From: Scilla litardierei
Taxonomy: Eukaryota > Streptophyta > Magnoliopsida > Asparagales > Asparagaceae
Length of the DNA: 64,000 nucleotides
Reading direction: 5' to 3'
Assembly (NCBI GenBank): GCA_030789695.1
Contig: CM061141.1
Location: 324,741,938 to 324,805,937 of the forward strand
In this document: in pieces, positions 9,918-19,872 of the stretch
Layout: the number at the start of each line of letters is the position of its first letter
Position numbering within the stretch: position 1 is the stretch's first letter
The notes under the pieces: generated by a model
What the model saw: the letters and a program-made list of their open reading frames with translations, nothing else
The model's database searches: none
Told to the model about the DNA's origin: nothing
Made by a program: the position numbers and the translations under genes

Positions 9918-10643
9918 CTTTTCGCCATATGTTCAAGGAGAAGTACTTCACCAAGGCAGCTAGGAGAGAACTGATGGGCAGATTCGTAGACCTGAAGCAT
10001 GGGGACATGACTATTGATGAGTATGAGGCTAAGTTTGAGATGCTGAGCCGTTTTGCCCCACACATGGTGAAGAAGGAGGAGAACCGAGCTGAGCGGTTCC
10101 GTCAGGGACTTCGTCCGAAGGTCCAGGCTTCCATGTCCTCTGCTAGTTTCTCAACTATGAGGGAGGTGCTTGATGCTGCGAAGAATCATGAGACGATTTC
10201 GCACATGCCTGACACTCCAGCGGACAGAGGGAAACGCCCTATGGAGCAGTACCGGTCACCTGCCAGGCCGGCGATGAGGCCAGTCCAGACTGTGCCGTTT
10301 AAGAGGCCTGGAGCACCAGTGCAGTAGTAGAGCAATGGTCCGTGCCATTTCTGCGGCAAGCCCGGATATGTTCAGACCAACTGTCGGAGGAAGATGGGAT
10401 TGTGCCTACTTTGTGAAGATGCTTCGCATGCTGCAAAGGACTGTCCTAGAGCCCGCACTGCTGTTGTTAGAGCGCCAGCCTCGTTACAGATGAGGGCGCC
10501 TGCCCCAGTCCAGATAGGACCTGCTGTTCGTGGACCACCCTTGGTGCCACAGAGGCAGTTGTACCAGCGCGCAGTGCAGCCTCCGAGGCCGGCCTACACC
10601 ATGACTGCTGTGGAGACTGAGGAGCTGGATGGAGTGATTGCAG
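9918..10643 (+). pseudogene. gag: gag, C-terminal part with zinc knuckles
   Basis: The frame resumes FRHMFKEKYFTKAARRE, typical of the second half of plant gypsy gag, then reads through ERFRQGL. It hits two adjacent TAG stops at 10325-10330. The same frame continues with two nucleocapsid knuckles. The first, C-HF-C-GKPG-Y-VQTN-C, has Tyr in place of the metal-binding His. The second, C-LL-C-EDAS-H-AAKD-C, is canonical. These knuckles bind the element RNA. The frame runs to a splice-donor-like GT at 10644. Confidence 0.88.
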
Positions 10644-10763
10644 GTAACACCTTGACCTAGTCTATTCATTTCATAGTTAGACTTTACTGCTATGTTCGAT
10701 AGAAATGCTTGTTCGATTGATTGTTAGATTAGTGTTTGACCCTATGATCCTTTGTTTTCTTAG
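10644..10763 (+). other. Candidate intron 1 between gag and protease
   Basis: This 120-bp segment starts GTAACA, ends TTGTTTTCTTAG and contains in-frame stops. Removing it joins the codons for V-I-A-G and T-I-L-V in phase 1. That continues gag directly into the protease frame as one polyprotein. A TTGAC-like branch region lies about 35 bases before the AG. Splice signals are plausible for plants, and the frame agreement is exact. Confidence 0.7.
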
Positions 10764-13195
10764 GCACCATTCTTGTGTCCTCTCACCCTGCTTTGGCTTT
10801 GTTTGACTCCGGTGCATCTATGTGCATCTTATCCCGGAGGTTTATAACAAAGCACTCTATTCCTACCCATACACTTCCTAAGTGTTGGGACATCACTACT
10901 GGGAACGGAGTGGTGACTGTGAATCTGGGGTGTCGGTCGATCCCCTTAGTGGTTAGTGGACATGAGTTATATGCAGATTTCATCGTCCACGATCTACCAC
11001 ATTTCGATGTCGTCCTCGGCATCGATTGGCTGGGAGATTTCCACGCTTCGATCGACTGTCACAGCAAGAGGGTGGTATTCTGGATTCCAGGCCATCTGGA
11101 GTTCGAGTTCCGTAGCCGAGACGAGTCGCTTGGGCCCATCAGATTTCGGGCCAAGCCGGAGGTGCCAGTGCTAGCAGCGTTGCAGATGGAGATGGAGTTA
11201 GACCGACCAGCGGTTGTCAGAGACTTCGACGACGTTTTTCCGGAGGATATCTCGGGTCTGCCACCCGACAGAGCTTTGGAGTTCGGCATTGATCTGGTGC
11301 CGGGTGCGCAGCCGATATCGAAGGTGCCATATCGGATGGCTCCCGCAGAGCTTGAGGAGCTGCGGAAGCAGTTGGATGAGTTGTTGCAGAAGGGTTTCAT
11401 CCACCATAGTGTGTCATCGTGGGGTGCACCTGTGTTGCTTGTGAAGAAGAAGGATGGGTCCCGCAGGATGTGTGTGGACTATCGAGGATTGAATGATGTC
11501 ACCGTGAAGAATAAGTATCCGCTGCCACGCATCGACGATATTTTTGATCAGCTGGGAGGTTCGAGAGTTTTCTCGAAATTGGACTTAAGGAGCGATTACC
11601 ATCAGTTGAAGGTGAAGAAGGAGGACGTTCCGAAGACAGCTTTTCGGACGAAGTACGGGCACTATGAGTTCGTGGTCATGCCTTTCGGCGTGACCAATGC
11701 TCCAGCTGTGTTCATGAATCTTATGAATTTGATTTTCTACGACTTCTTGGATAAGTTTGTTGTGATTTTCATTGACGGCATTCTTATTTATTCGAAGTCT
11801 GAGGAGGAGCACAGCTGTCATCTGAGGACAGTGCTGGAGACGCTGAGGCGACACAAGCTGTATGCCAAGTATAGTAAGTGCGAATTCTGGCTGGACAGAG
11901 TCGCATTCCTGGGACACGTGGTGTCTGGTGATGGCATATCTGTGGATCCGGAGAAGGTCAGAGCAGTCAGAGATTGGCCGACTCCGCAGTCAACGTCCGA
12001 CATCAGGAGCTTCCTTGGTTTAGCAGGCTATTATCGGTGGTTCATCAAGGATTTCTCGAAGATTGCTGAGCCGATGACGAAGCTGACGAGGAAGGACATG
12101 GAGTTTCTGTGGTCTGATGCTTGTGAGGAGGCTTTCAGTATCTTGAAGGTGAGGTTGACCATGGCACCAGTTTTGACAGTACCGGATCGGAGCGGAGGCT
12201 TTGAAGTTTATTGTGATGCATCGGGGAAGGGCCTAGGATGCGTTCTGCATCAGCATGGCCATGTGGTCGCGTATGCTTCTCGTCAATTGAGGACTCATGA
12301 GAAGAATTACCCGACACACGATCTGGAGTTGGCGGCGGTGATCTTTGCACTGATGATTTGGAGGCACTTCTTGCTCGGTGAGAGTGTGAAGATTTTCACC
12401 GATCACAAGAGCTTGAAGTACATATTCACCCAGAAGGAGCTCAACATGCGTCAGAGACGATGGTTGGAGCTCATGGCGGACTACGAGATAGATTTGCAGT
12501 ATCATCCGGGGAAGGTGAACGTAGTGCCTGACGCTTTGAGTAGACTCCCCACTACTATGGTGCATATTGCTGACTGGAGGATTCAGCAGGAGCTGAAGGA
12601 GATGGATTTGGAGGTCATCCTACCTGGTGTAGTTCTTTCATTTATGAATCTGCAGATTCAGACTACGATCGTGGATCGGATCAAGGCAGCACAGGCAGGA
12701 GATCCGAAGCTCCAGAGGATCAGGAGGCAGGTTGAAGCTGGACTGCGAGCAGAGTTCGTGATTCATGAGGATGGTTCGCTGCGGTACGGCAGCAGACTCT
12801 GCGTACCTGCAGGTGATGTTCGGGAGGAGCTTTTGAGTGAGGCTCATAGCTCGCCGTATTCTATACATCCTGGTGGCACCAAGATGTATAAGGACCTTCG
12901 GCTGAATTACTGGTGGATTGGCATGAAGAGGAGTGTGGCACGGAGCATTGCCAAGTGTTTGATATACCAACAAGTGAAGGCCGAGCACCATCGTACTACT
13001 GGGTTGCTGCAACCACTCCCTATCCCAGAGTGGAAGTGGCAACATATTACAATGGATTCCGTGACTGGTTTACCTCGGACCCCGAGGCAGAACGACGCAG
13101 TCTGGGTGATCGTAGATCGGTTGACCAAGTCTGCGCATTTTATTCCTTTTCGAGTGGGCCAGTCTACAGAAGCCTTGGCGATGAAATATCTAGAG
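10764..13195 (+). pseudogene. pol: pol: protease, RT, RNase H, integrase N-part
   Basis: Domains in order: aspartic protease with L-F-D-S-G-A-S near 10790; reverse transcriptase with VDYRGLN and [10 protein letters not shown]; RNase H with [16 protein letters not shown] and [10 protein letters not shown]; integrase zinc region and the first catalytic Asp in MDSVTG. Damage: the polymerase box usually F-I-D-D reads F-I-D-G (Gly at 11777-11779), which removes a catalytic Asp. The second Cys of the integrase zinc finger is Tyr (near 12964). The frame is otherwise open to the second intron. The element cannot copy itself unaided. Confidence 0.92.
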
Positions 13196-13267
13196 GTAAA
13201 ATTTTCATTTCTACTTCTCTTTAATTTTCCTCTTGAGTTAGTTGTGACGTAGACCGTGTACGTGCAG
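13196..13267 (+). other. Candidate intron 2 inside integrase
   Basis: This 72-bp segment starts GTAAAA, ends GTGCAG and has an in-frame TAG. Its removal joins MKYLE and EIVRLHGVP in phase 0, between the first and second catalytic Asp of integrase, exactly as in uninterrupted relatives. The length is close to the lower limit for plant introns. The polypyrimidine tract is weak. Confidence 0.68.
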
Positions 13268-14161
13268 GAGATTGTACGCTTACACGGGGTCCCCGTGAGC
13301 ATCGTGTCTGACAGAGACTCGAGGTTCACATCTCAGTTCTAGAGAAGTTTGCAGGAGCATTTGGGTACGAGTCTGAGTTTCAGCACGGCATACCACCCGC
13401 AGACCGATGGCCAGTCCGAGAGGACTATTCAGATTCTGGAGGATATGCTGCGAGCTTGCACGCTCGATTTGAAGGGATCTTGGGAGGACCATCTCCATTT
13501 GGTGGAGTTTTCTTATAACAACAGCTTCCAGGCGAGCATTGGCATGGCAACGTTTGCTGCCTTATATGGAAGAAAATGTCGATCGCCACTGAGCTGGGAT
13601 GACGTTGGAGATCGGGAGCTGTTGGGTCCTGAGATGATTGTAGAAGCTGTGGATGTCGTGAGAGACATCAGGGAGAAACTCGGAGTTGCACAGGATCGCT
13701 TTAAGCATTGGGCTGATGCCAAGAGGAGACCGTTGGAGTTTCAGCCTGGAGATCACGTTTTCTTGAAGATTTCTCCAAACCGCGGAGTTATTCGTTTCGG
13801 GAAGAAAGGGAAGCTGAGCCTGAGGTTTATTGGACCATTTGATGTGCTGGAACGTGTGGTAGCAGTGGCCTACCGCCTTGCTCTGCCACCATCTTTGGTG
13901 GGGGTTCATGACGTATTCCACGTATCGCAGTTACGCCGGTATGTCAGTGATCCGTCACACACGGTGGATTTCTCAGAGATCACGGTCCGCCCGGACCTGA
14001 CCTATGACCAGCAGCCCATGCAGATTTTGGACCGTCGACAGAAGCAGTTGAGAAATAAGGTAGTCGACCTGGTGAGAGTGATGTGGCATCACGGATCGCT
14101 TGGAGAGTCCACTTGGGAGAGAGAGGATGAGATGAGAGTGCGTTACCCTCACCTATTCTGA
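13268..14161 (+). pseudogene. pol: pol: integrase C-part and chromodomain-like tail
   Basis: It begins EIVRLHGVPVSIVSDRD with the second catalytic Asp. A TAG at 13340-13342 stands where relatives have Trp. The frame then continues with HPQTDGQSERTIQ, which holds the catalytic Glu. After the GPF/Y-type segment (FIGPFDVLERV) and the H-V-S-Q-L-R-R motif comes a chromodomain-like tail ending WEREDEMRVRYPHLF, typical of Tekay/Del. This tail is thought to guide integration to certain chromatin. The frame ends in TGA at 14159-14161. Confidence 0.92.
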
Positions 14162-14184
14162 AGAAATTCCGAGGGCGGAATTTT

Positions 14185-14200
14185 CTTAAGGTGGGTAGGA
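14185..14200 (+). promoter_or_regulatory. Polypurine tract
   Basis: The run CTTAAGGTGGGTAGGA directly precedes the 3' LTR. Purine-rich AAGGTGGGTAGGA is where plus-strand DNA synthesis starts, and the context is typical of Tekay/Del elements. Confidence 0.8.
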
Positions 14201-16972
14201 TGTAACGGCTGGTTTCTGTATGACGATATTTATTTATAAAAATATATTTCTTTTTATTTTTTCCCTATCTGGAGCTGAGCGTACTTCGAAACGTGCTTAT
14301 CTTAGAATCAGACTCATCTTAGGAACTCCTAGAACCCATCCCAAGGCTTCACGCTTCTTTTGGAGACTTGGTGTGCATGTTAGTCGGTACAAGAGCAAGG
14401 ACCGACCGACTAGATGCCAATCTAGTCGGTCAACAACTCCTCATGGACCGACTAGTTTCCGTCAGGCTTTTCCTTTGAGTTACTATTTATTCTTAGTCGG
14501 TCTAAGTTCATTCTCCGACCGACTAGTTACCAAACTAGTCGGTCAACACTTCTTCGCAGACCGACTAAAACTGATCAGTTTTCTACAGCCGAGTTACTGT
14601 TTACTTTTAGTCGGTTAAAGAACGAATACCGACCGACTAGTTGACGAACTAGTCGGTTAAGTTTTCTTCTCTGACCGATTAGATTTCAAAACCCCTTGAC
14701 GACCACTTTTATCCTTTAGTCTGTCTATGAACACTGGTCGTCCGACTAGGTTGCAAACTAGTCGGTCGATGAGCCTTCACAGACCGACTAAATCTAGAAA
14801 CCCTGTACAGACACTGTTCTCTGTTTTCTTTTAGTCGGTCAATGTTATACGACCGACCGACTAATTCTCGAACTAGTCGGTCAACAACCCTTCACTGACC
14901 GACTAATCGCTTCCGTAAACCTAGGTTTTGACCTAGCCGCAGTTCTGTTTTCTTATTTAAACGCACGGCTGTCTCTCTTTTCTTCTCATTGTTTTGAGTT
15001 GCTTTCTTCCCCAACCTCTCTCCTTCCCCTCTCCAAGCCTTTCCCTCCTCCCGTGCGCCCTCCACCTTCACGAGATCAATCCGATCTCCCCTCTCCCATT
15101 CTCCTTTCTCCTTTCCTTTCTTTTTCTCACGTTTCTTCTTCTCCTTCCTGTTTTCCCAAAAACAGCCGGCCACCCTCTCATATCTGAGATCCACGGCCAA
15201 GCACCGGCTGCCGTCTCTTCGCGTGGCGATCCAAACTTCAGTTCTAGCGACGACGACCCCGAGAGACACCGAGATCCTTTGGAGGCCGACGACACCACCA
15301 ACGATCGACGTTCCTCGCTGCGCTACCCGCGGCCTAGGAACTTCCGGACGACGCAAGCTTCCACCTTTCCAGATCTAACGCCGGATCTTCGTGCAATCGT
15401 CAATTTCGGGTTGGTCCTCTAAATTTGTAGTAACCCACACGATAGATAATCAAACCCTAATTAAAATCAACAACCTAATCAAATTAAATTTACTTTCCGT
15501 TGATCTTTAAAACGTTGTACAAACCATAGAAATCGACGAATGGACTTTATGCCTGTGCACATAGGATAGATCGTCAATTAGGTTAAATACATTAAAGATG
15601 TGATTTTTGATTAATAGGGTAGTCCCGATAACCTAGACACGACCCTAATAGGAATTCTGAATCGTGAACTGACACCGTCGCCGTGTCACGATTTTCAGAC
15701 GCTCTTCTGCCGACGAGCGGTTGGACGAGACGTACCAGGGAGACGACGCACTCGCCACCACAGGCAAGTGTACCAATTGCGTTCTTGGCCATGTTTAGGC
15801 CTTAGTTTTGCTAGAACTGATAGTTGGAACAATAGGAACCGGACGTGAAATGATAGCGTCCGGGATGCCCTTGATGGCTCAGACTTGACAACGAAGTCTG
15901 AGTCCAACAACAACAATTTTGACATCATAGGATTGACATGCGTGTGCGTGAGTTGTGGACACCCTAGTATAACCCCTCCTGTTCTGTCGTGTCTCGTCCC
16001 GTTCCGTCCGCACAGCCCGCTGGGCAATAGGGCACTCGCCAAGCCAGAGCGAGTGATCCCTTGTACTAGTTCACAGCCTGATGGGCAATTGGGCACCTGT
16101 CAAGCTAGAGCAGGTGATCCCATTTATTGATACACAGCTCAGAGAGCAATTGGGCACTTGTCAAGCTAGAGCACGTGATCCCATGTATTGTCACGATTCT
16201 TGGGGTTATGGGGTAGGGTTGAGCGTGCAAGCGGCAAGAGGGTCTGATCCCCCTCGAACCGAACAGGCGTGAACCCTTTCGTGTCTTGTATTGTCGTGTC
16301 TGGCTTTCTGTGTTCCGTATTGTCTTGACACCTGTAGGCTAGTCCCGTAGTCGGTAGCACTCGCTACGACTACTACTTGTCGTGTTTACTTTCCTGTGCG
16401 TTTACTTCTGTTGTTAAAACCTCAGCATGTTAATCAACCAGTAAAACGTTGTAAGTAATTGGTACACTTGTAGTTTGGTCTAATCTTTTTCTTGTAGACC
16501 TTACCTGACGTACAGTTCATTCTTTTGGTGCTGTACGTCAGGGATCGAGCCAGAGTACGTTGAGGAGACTGACCTGCCAGCCGACGTGGAGCCAGAGAGT
16601 GTCGATCCCGAGTACGATCCTGAGGAGGACCAGAGCTAGAGACTCCTTGTTGCAGTTTTCAGAGACGTTTATTATTTTAGTTGGGTGCGTAGCACCTTTT
16701 GTTCCCTTGTCTAGGTTGGGTGCTTGCACCATTAGATTTACTTTTCTGCTGTTGTAGCCCTTCGGGCGTTGTGACTCGGTACTTTGATATGTTGGAATAA
16801 AATGAATTGTCTTTCCTATTCTTGTACTCTTATTGTTCTGTACTAACATGCAGGGACCTGTACCTTTGTCTTGGTACCACACAGACGCTTATTGGGTCAG
16901 AGCTCATTAGCCCTGGCCTAAGCGGGCCTGGTCACGCTTCGCCTCCGCTGTTTTGGGAAGCGGGGTGTGACA
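14201..16972 (+). repeat. 3' LTR of the Tekay element
   Basis: It is 2772 bp long, begins TGTAAC and ends GTGACA. All modules of the 5' LTR recur: the TAGTCGGT array at about 14380-14910, TATA-like site at 14953, hairpin repeats at about 16012-16190, hairpin at 16504-16542 and acidic frame at 16547-16639. Differences from the 5' LTR are scattered single bases and one short length change. The terminal inverted repeat is slightly decayed (GTGACA against GTTACA). Confidence 0.93.
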
Positions 16973-16977
16973 ATGAT

Positions 16978-18300
16978 AGCAGCAGAATCCAGCGCAGAAT
17001 CCAGCAGCAGCAAAAATTATCCTATGATGATTCAACTGAGACTATAAAGAAATCAAAGGATAAACCTGCCAGTGATGATAAGGGGAAGACACCCAGCAGC
17101 ATGGAGGTTTCTCTAATGTGTCATGGAGCAGGTTTTCCTGTTAACTGTAATGCTGGCACATTTATGTGTAAGAGGAACATAATGCTGATATTGTCAATGT
17201 TGTCCATTGCAATGTGTAAGAGGAACATGATATGTGTAAGAGGCACAATTATGTGTAAGAGGAAAATAATGTAGCAAGAGGAACACAATTATGCAGGTTT
17301 TTATGTATAAGATCCTTTTCTATGTTACAATCTTTTTGCTAATTGATTGAGAGTCCCATGTTGGTTATTCAAAAGTCGGTTCTTACTTCATTCTGGAGTT
17401 GATAAATTATGTGTAAGAGGAACCCATTATGCATTCTACGTAATCAGGAAAATGGTTGAGTTGATAAATGTACGTTGCAGAATTGTGGAATGCTTGCAGC
17501 CTGTCTAGATGTTATCAAATGTTGATGATCTTTAAGTTCTTAATCTGTTCAATTCTTGCTCTTCTAAAGATTTCTGTTCGTTGCCAGGTTGGGATATCAT
17601 CACTTAATTGACTGTGTTGCTGCATCTTTCCATGGAGCATCATGAAGTCTTCTGGTCAGAAATTGTCCGTTTAATCACATATCTAGCATGTTTGGATTAA
17701 ACTAAATGATGGATAACTGACTATTCTTGGAAAATCAACGGTTGGGATTGGATTTTGTGAAAATTTTGGGGGAGTGGAAAACTTGATTTTGATGGGAAAT
17801 GTGTAGAGGGAAAACTGAAATCATTGACCCTACATTAATAATGGACTATAGGAGAGACATGTACAAGAAAGGGTGGGAGATTATTTGGACTTGTTGAAGA
17901 TTATTTGGGTGTGGTTTGGCACCTAACAACATTTCACCCAACTTTTTTTTGGCACCCACCAGCATTCCACCGAATCAAATATTTCACCCAATCAAATATA
18001 AGGTTGCAATAAGAGATGACCTCATGTTAAGGGAAGATCTCATCTCACATATTCAAACGCCTGGGGCAAGGAAGAACTCCTCGGCTCCTCCACAACAAAC
18101 TCAGGTGGAAATGATACATGTTAAATCCTTCTCCACTCCTCAGCTTCTCCACATCTCCACAAAAAACCTAACAACATTTAATATGGTTGAAAAAGCATGC
18201 ACACATATGCAAAGGTCTTCAACATAAACTACGGAAATTGCAATCTATTCAACAATCTATTTATAAATGTCTTCTTATATTGAATAGGTTAGATTTTTTC
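16978..18300. other. Downstream flank, no gene recognised
   Basis: The first bases continue the flank interrupted by the Tekay element. Between about 17165 and 17420 the phrase TGTGTAAGAGGAAC recurs at least five times at irregular spacing, a low-order repeat. At 17910-18000 GGCACC and TTTCACCC are repeated. No protein family or RNA gene is evident. Confidence 0.35.
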
Positions 18301-18304
18301 TTTT

Positions 18305-18535
18305 TGTTGTTCTGCACTGAAGGCGCTCCGCTAAATTTTATTACGCTAATTTGTTGCGCCCGCGCTGAAGGGACGCCCGCGTCGAATTACGCTAATTTGT
18401 TGTTCCACGCCGAAGGCGCTCGCACCAAATTTGTTGTTCCGTGCCGAAGGCGTCCGTGCCAAATTTGTTGTTCCGTGTCGAAGGCGCCCATGCTGCTAAA
18501 TATTTTTACGCTAATTTGTTGTTCTTTTAAATTTT
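18305..18535 (+). repeat. Short tandem repeats before a Helitron-like end
   Basis: Four to five imperfect units combine TTTGTTGTTCCGTGCCG, AAGGCG and a CGTGCC segment with ACGCTAATTTGTTG. Unit length is roughly 33-60 bp. The unit words CCGTGCCGAAGGC and GCGCCCGTG are partly self-complementary. Confidence 0.6.
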
Positions 18536-18592
18536 GGCAGTGGAAATAATTTTTTGGGGAACAAAGATTTCGCGGGAGAAAATCTTAAATGA

Positions 18593-18620
18593 ACCGTTCC
18601 CGCAGGCACGGGTTATGACT
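18593..18620 (+). mobile_element. Second Helitron-like 3' terminus
   Basis: CCCG-CAGGCA-CGGG is followed after six bases by CTAG and then T. The hairpin is shorter than in a typical Helitron, but spacing and CTAG-T match. The tandem repeats just upstream would be inside the element. No 5' TC terminus could be fixed, so the extent is unknown. Confidence 0.45.
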
Positions 18621-18668
18621 AGTGTGTGTGTGTGCGCACGCGCGCTTATGCTTATGCTTATGCTTCCA
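18618..18668 (+). repeat. TG/CG microsatellite and TTATGC repeats
   Basis: A (TG)n run grades into CGCACGCGCGC and is followed by three to four TTATGC units. Confidence 0.85.
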
Positions 18669-18984
18669 CTTGATTATGCTATCAATTGATTATGTTTTTG
18701 TGTTCATATGTAATTGGATCCATTGCAAACACTTGATTAAGCTTTCACTGCATTCAAAACATCCCATGGCTGCCACTTCTTTTGGAAAAATCAGAAACAG
18801 AACACATCACAACATTCAATCCCACTTTATTAAATATAAGTAGAATTACATAGCTTCAACATCTTTTCACAAAAACTAAAACATATCACATCACTCTTAC
18901 ACAGTTGCTACAGTCTCACAGCACAATTCTACACTTACACATTTGCTTCATTATCAGTTCTACACTTCCACGCTAGCTGCATTC

Positions 18985-19351
18985 TCACATCACACACTTA
19001 CTCAGTACACCAACACTTATAACAATGCAAATTACTCTAACATATAACAAAACTTTAGCAATTTCATCCCTTAAGCCCTCAATCTCATGTCTGACTTTGA
19101 TTACTTCATTATGCAAGCCATCAACCCATTCAAAGAACCCACATCCTCTATCATTGGAACTCTTATATCTTGGACTCTCGCTACCTCTTAAGTGAAGTTG
19201 CCGCATCCATAGAAAAGGAACTCTTTATTCCCCCATTCATACAGGACACAACTTTGCATGGAAACCCACAAAAGCAATTCTTGCAAGTGCCCATATGATC
19301 ATCACCCTTGAAACCCATTGAAGAGCTTGATGTATCATAAGATCTTGTCAT
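18985..19351 (-). pseudogene. Broken GRF-type zinc-finger protein
   Basis: The minus strand starts MTRSYDTSSSSMGFKGDD and continues C-K-N-C-F-C-G-F, an N-terminal zinc-binding pattern. In a shifted frame NKEFLFYGCGNF follows. Then comes PRYKSSNDRGCGFFEWVDG, the GRF finger signature ending C-x-F-F-x-W. The C-terminal part is a short coiled coil (LHNEVIKVRHEIEGLRDEI) and a hydrophobic segment (VRVICIVISVGVL). The finger is split over two frames by an indel near 19205 and a TAA follows the first half, so it is a pseudogene. Such small GRF proteins are common in plants and often travel with transposons. Confidence 0.65.
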
Positions 19352-19398
19352 TTTTTGAGTAGGCTTGACGATGAATATGTATTTTGCATTTGTTTTTT

Positions 19399-19665
19399 GA
19401 GTTGGGCTGTAAGAGGAAGAAAGGAAGGGGTTATTGGGTGAGAGATCAATGGGAGAGATCAATAAGAGAGAGTGAAAAGAGGATGATCGGTTTTTATGGG
19501 TTCCTGTAACTAGCCGTTGGATTTTGAGTTGGGCTGGAAGAGGAAGAAAGGAAGGGTTTCTTGGATGAGAGATCAATGGGAGAGATCAATGCGAAATAGT
19601 GAAAAGAGCAGCATATGATCGGTTTTTATGGGTTCATGTAACTAGCCGTTGGATTTGAACCGTTG
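19399..19665. repeat. Tandem duplication of about 130 bp
   Basis: Two adjacent copies (about 19399-19528 and 19529-19660) share the order GTTGGGCTG, GGAAGAAAGGAAGGG, GAGAGATCAATGGGAGAG, GATCGGTTTTTATGGGTTC and TAACTAGCCGTTGGATT. They differ by a few substitutions and a short insertion. A partial third copy starts near 19661. The array lies just upstream of the GRF pseudogene start. Confidence 0.8.
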
Positions 19666-19872
19666 GGCTGGAGGGGGAAGAACGGATGGATGTGTATAAC
19701 GGCCACTTTGTGTTTTCTATTAGAATAGAAAAAATATTCTCTTCAAATTAACCATGTGGACTCTTTTCACGTGAGTTAGGTGAATTGGAGAACCTCCTGG
19801 CAAAAACTATTATTTAAGGTACTATTTTCAAATTAGACGTTTTGTGGGACTTATATAAAAAACCCAAGATAA

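Larger units (their letters stand above)
7130..9922 (+). mobile_element. Nested solo LTR (related gypsy family), with duplications
   Basis: A single LTR at 7135-9917 (2783 bp, TGTAAC..GTGACA) is flanked by CTTTT at 7130-7134 and 9918-9922. Removing it and one duplication restores the gag frame exactly. No internal region or second LTR is present, so it is a solo LTR left by recombination between the LTRs of a former full element. From about 8280 onward it aligns with the host LTR. Its first 1.1 kb is unrelated to the host U3 and lacks the TAGTCGGT array. Confidence 0.92.
3790..16977 (+). mobile_element. Ty3/gypsy Tekay/Del chromovirus, with target duplications
   Basis: This is a full-length LTR retrotransposon bounded by the 5-bp duplication ATGAT at 3790-3794 and 16973-16977. 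The order is LTR, leader, gag with two zinc knuckles, protease, reverse transcriptase, RNase H, integrase with a chromodomain-like tail, polypurine tract, LTR. Domain order and the C-terminal chromodomain-like motif place it in the Tekay/Del group of chromoviruses. The two LTRs are nearly identical, so the insertion is young, yet it is defective. It has four premature TAG codons, a changed catalytic box in the polymerase, and a nested solo LTR inside gag. Confidence 0.93.
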
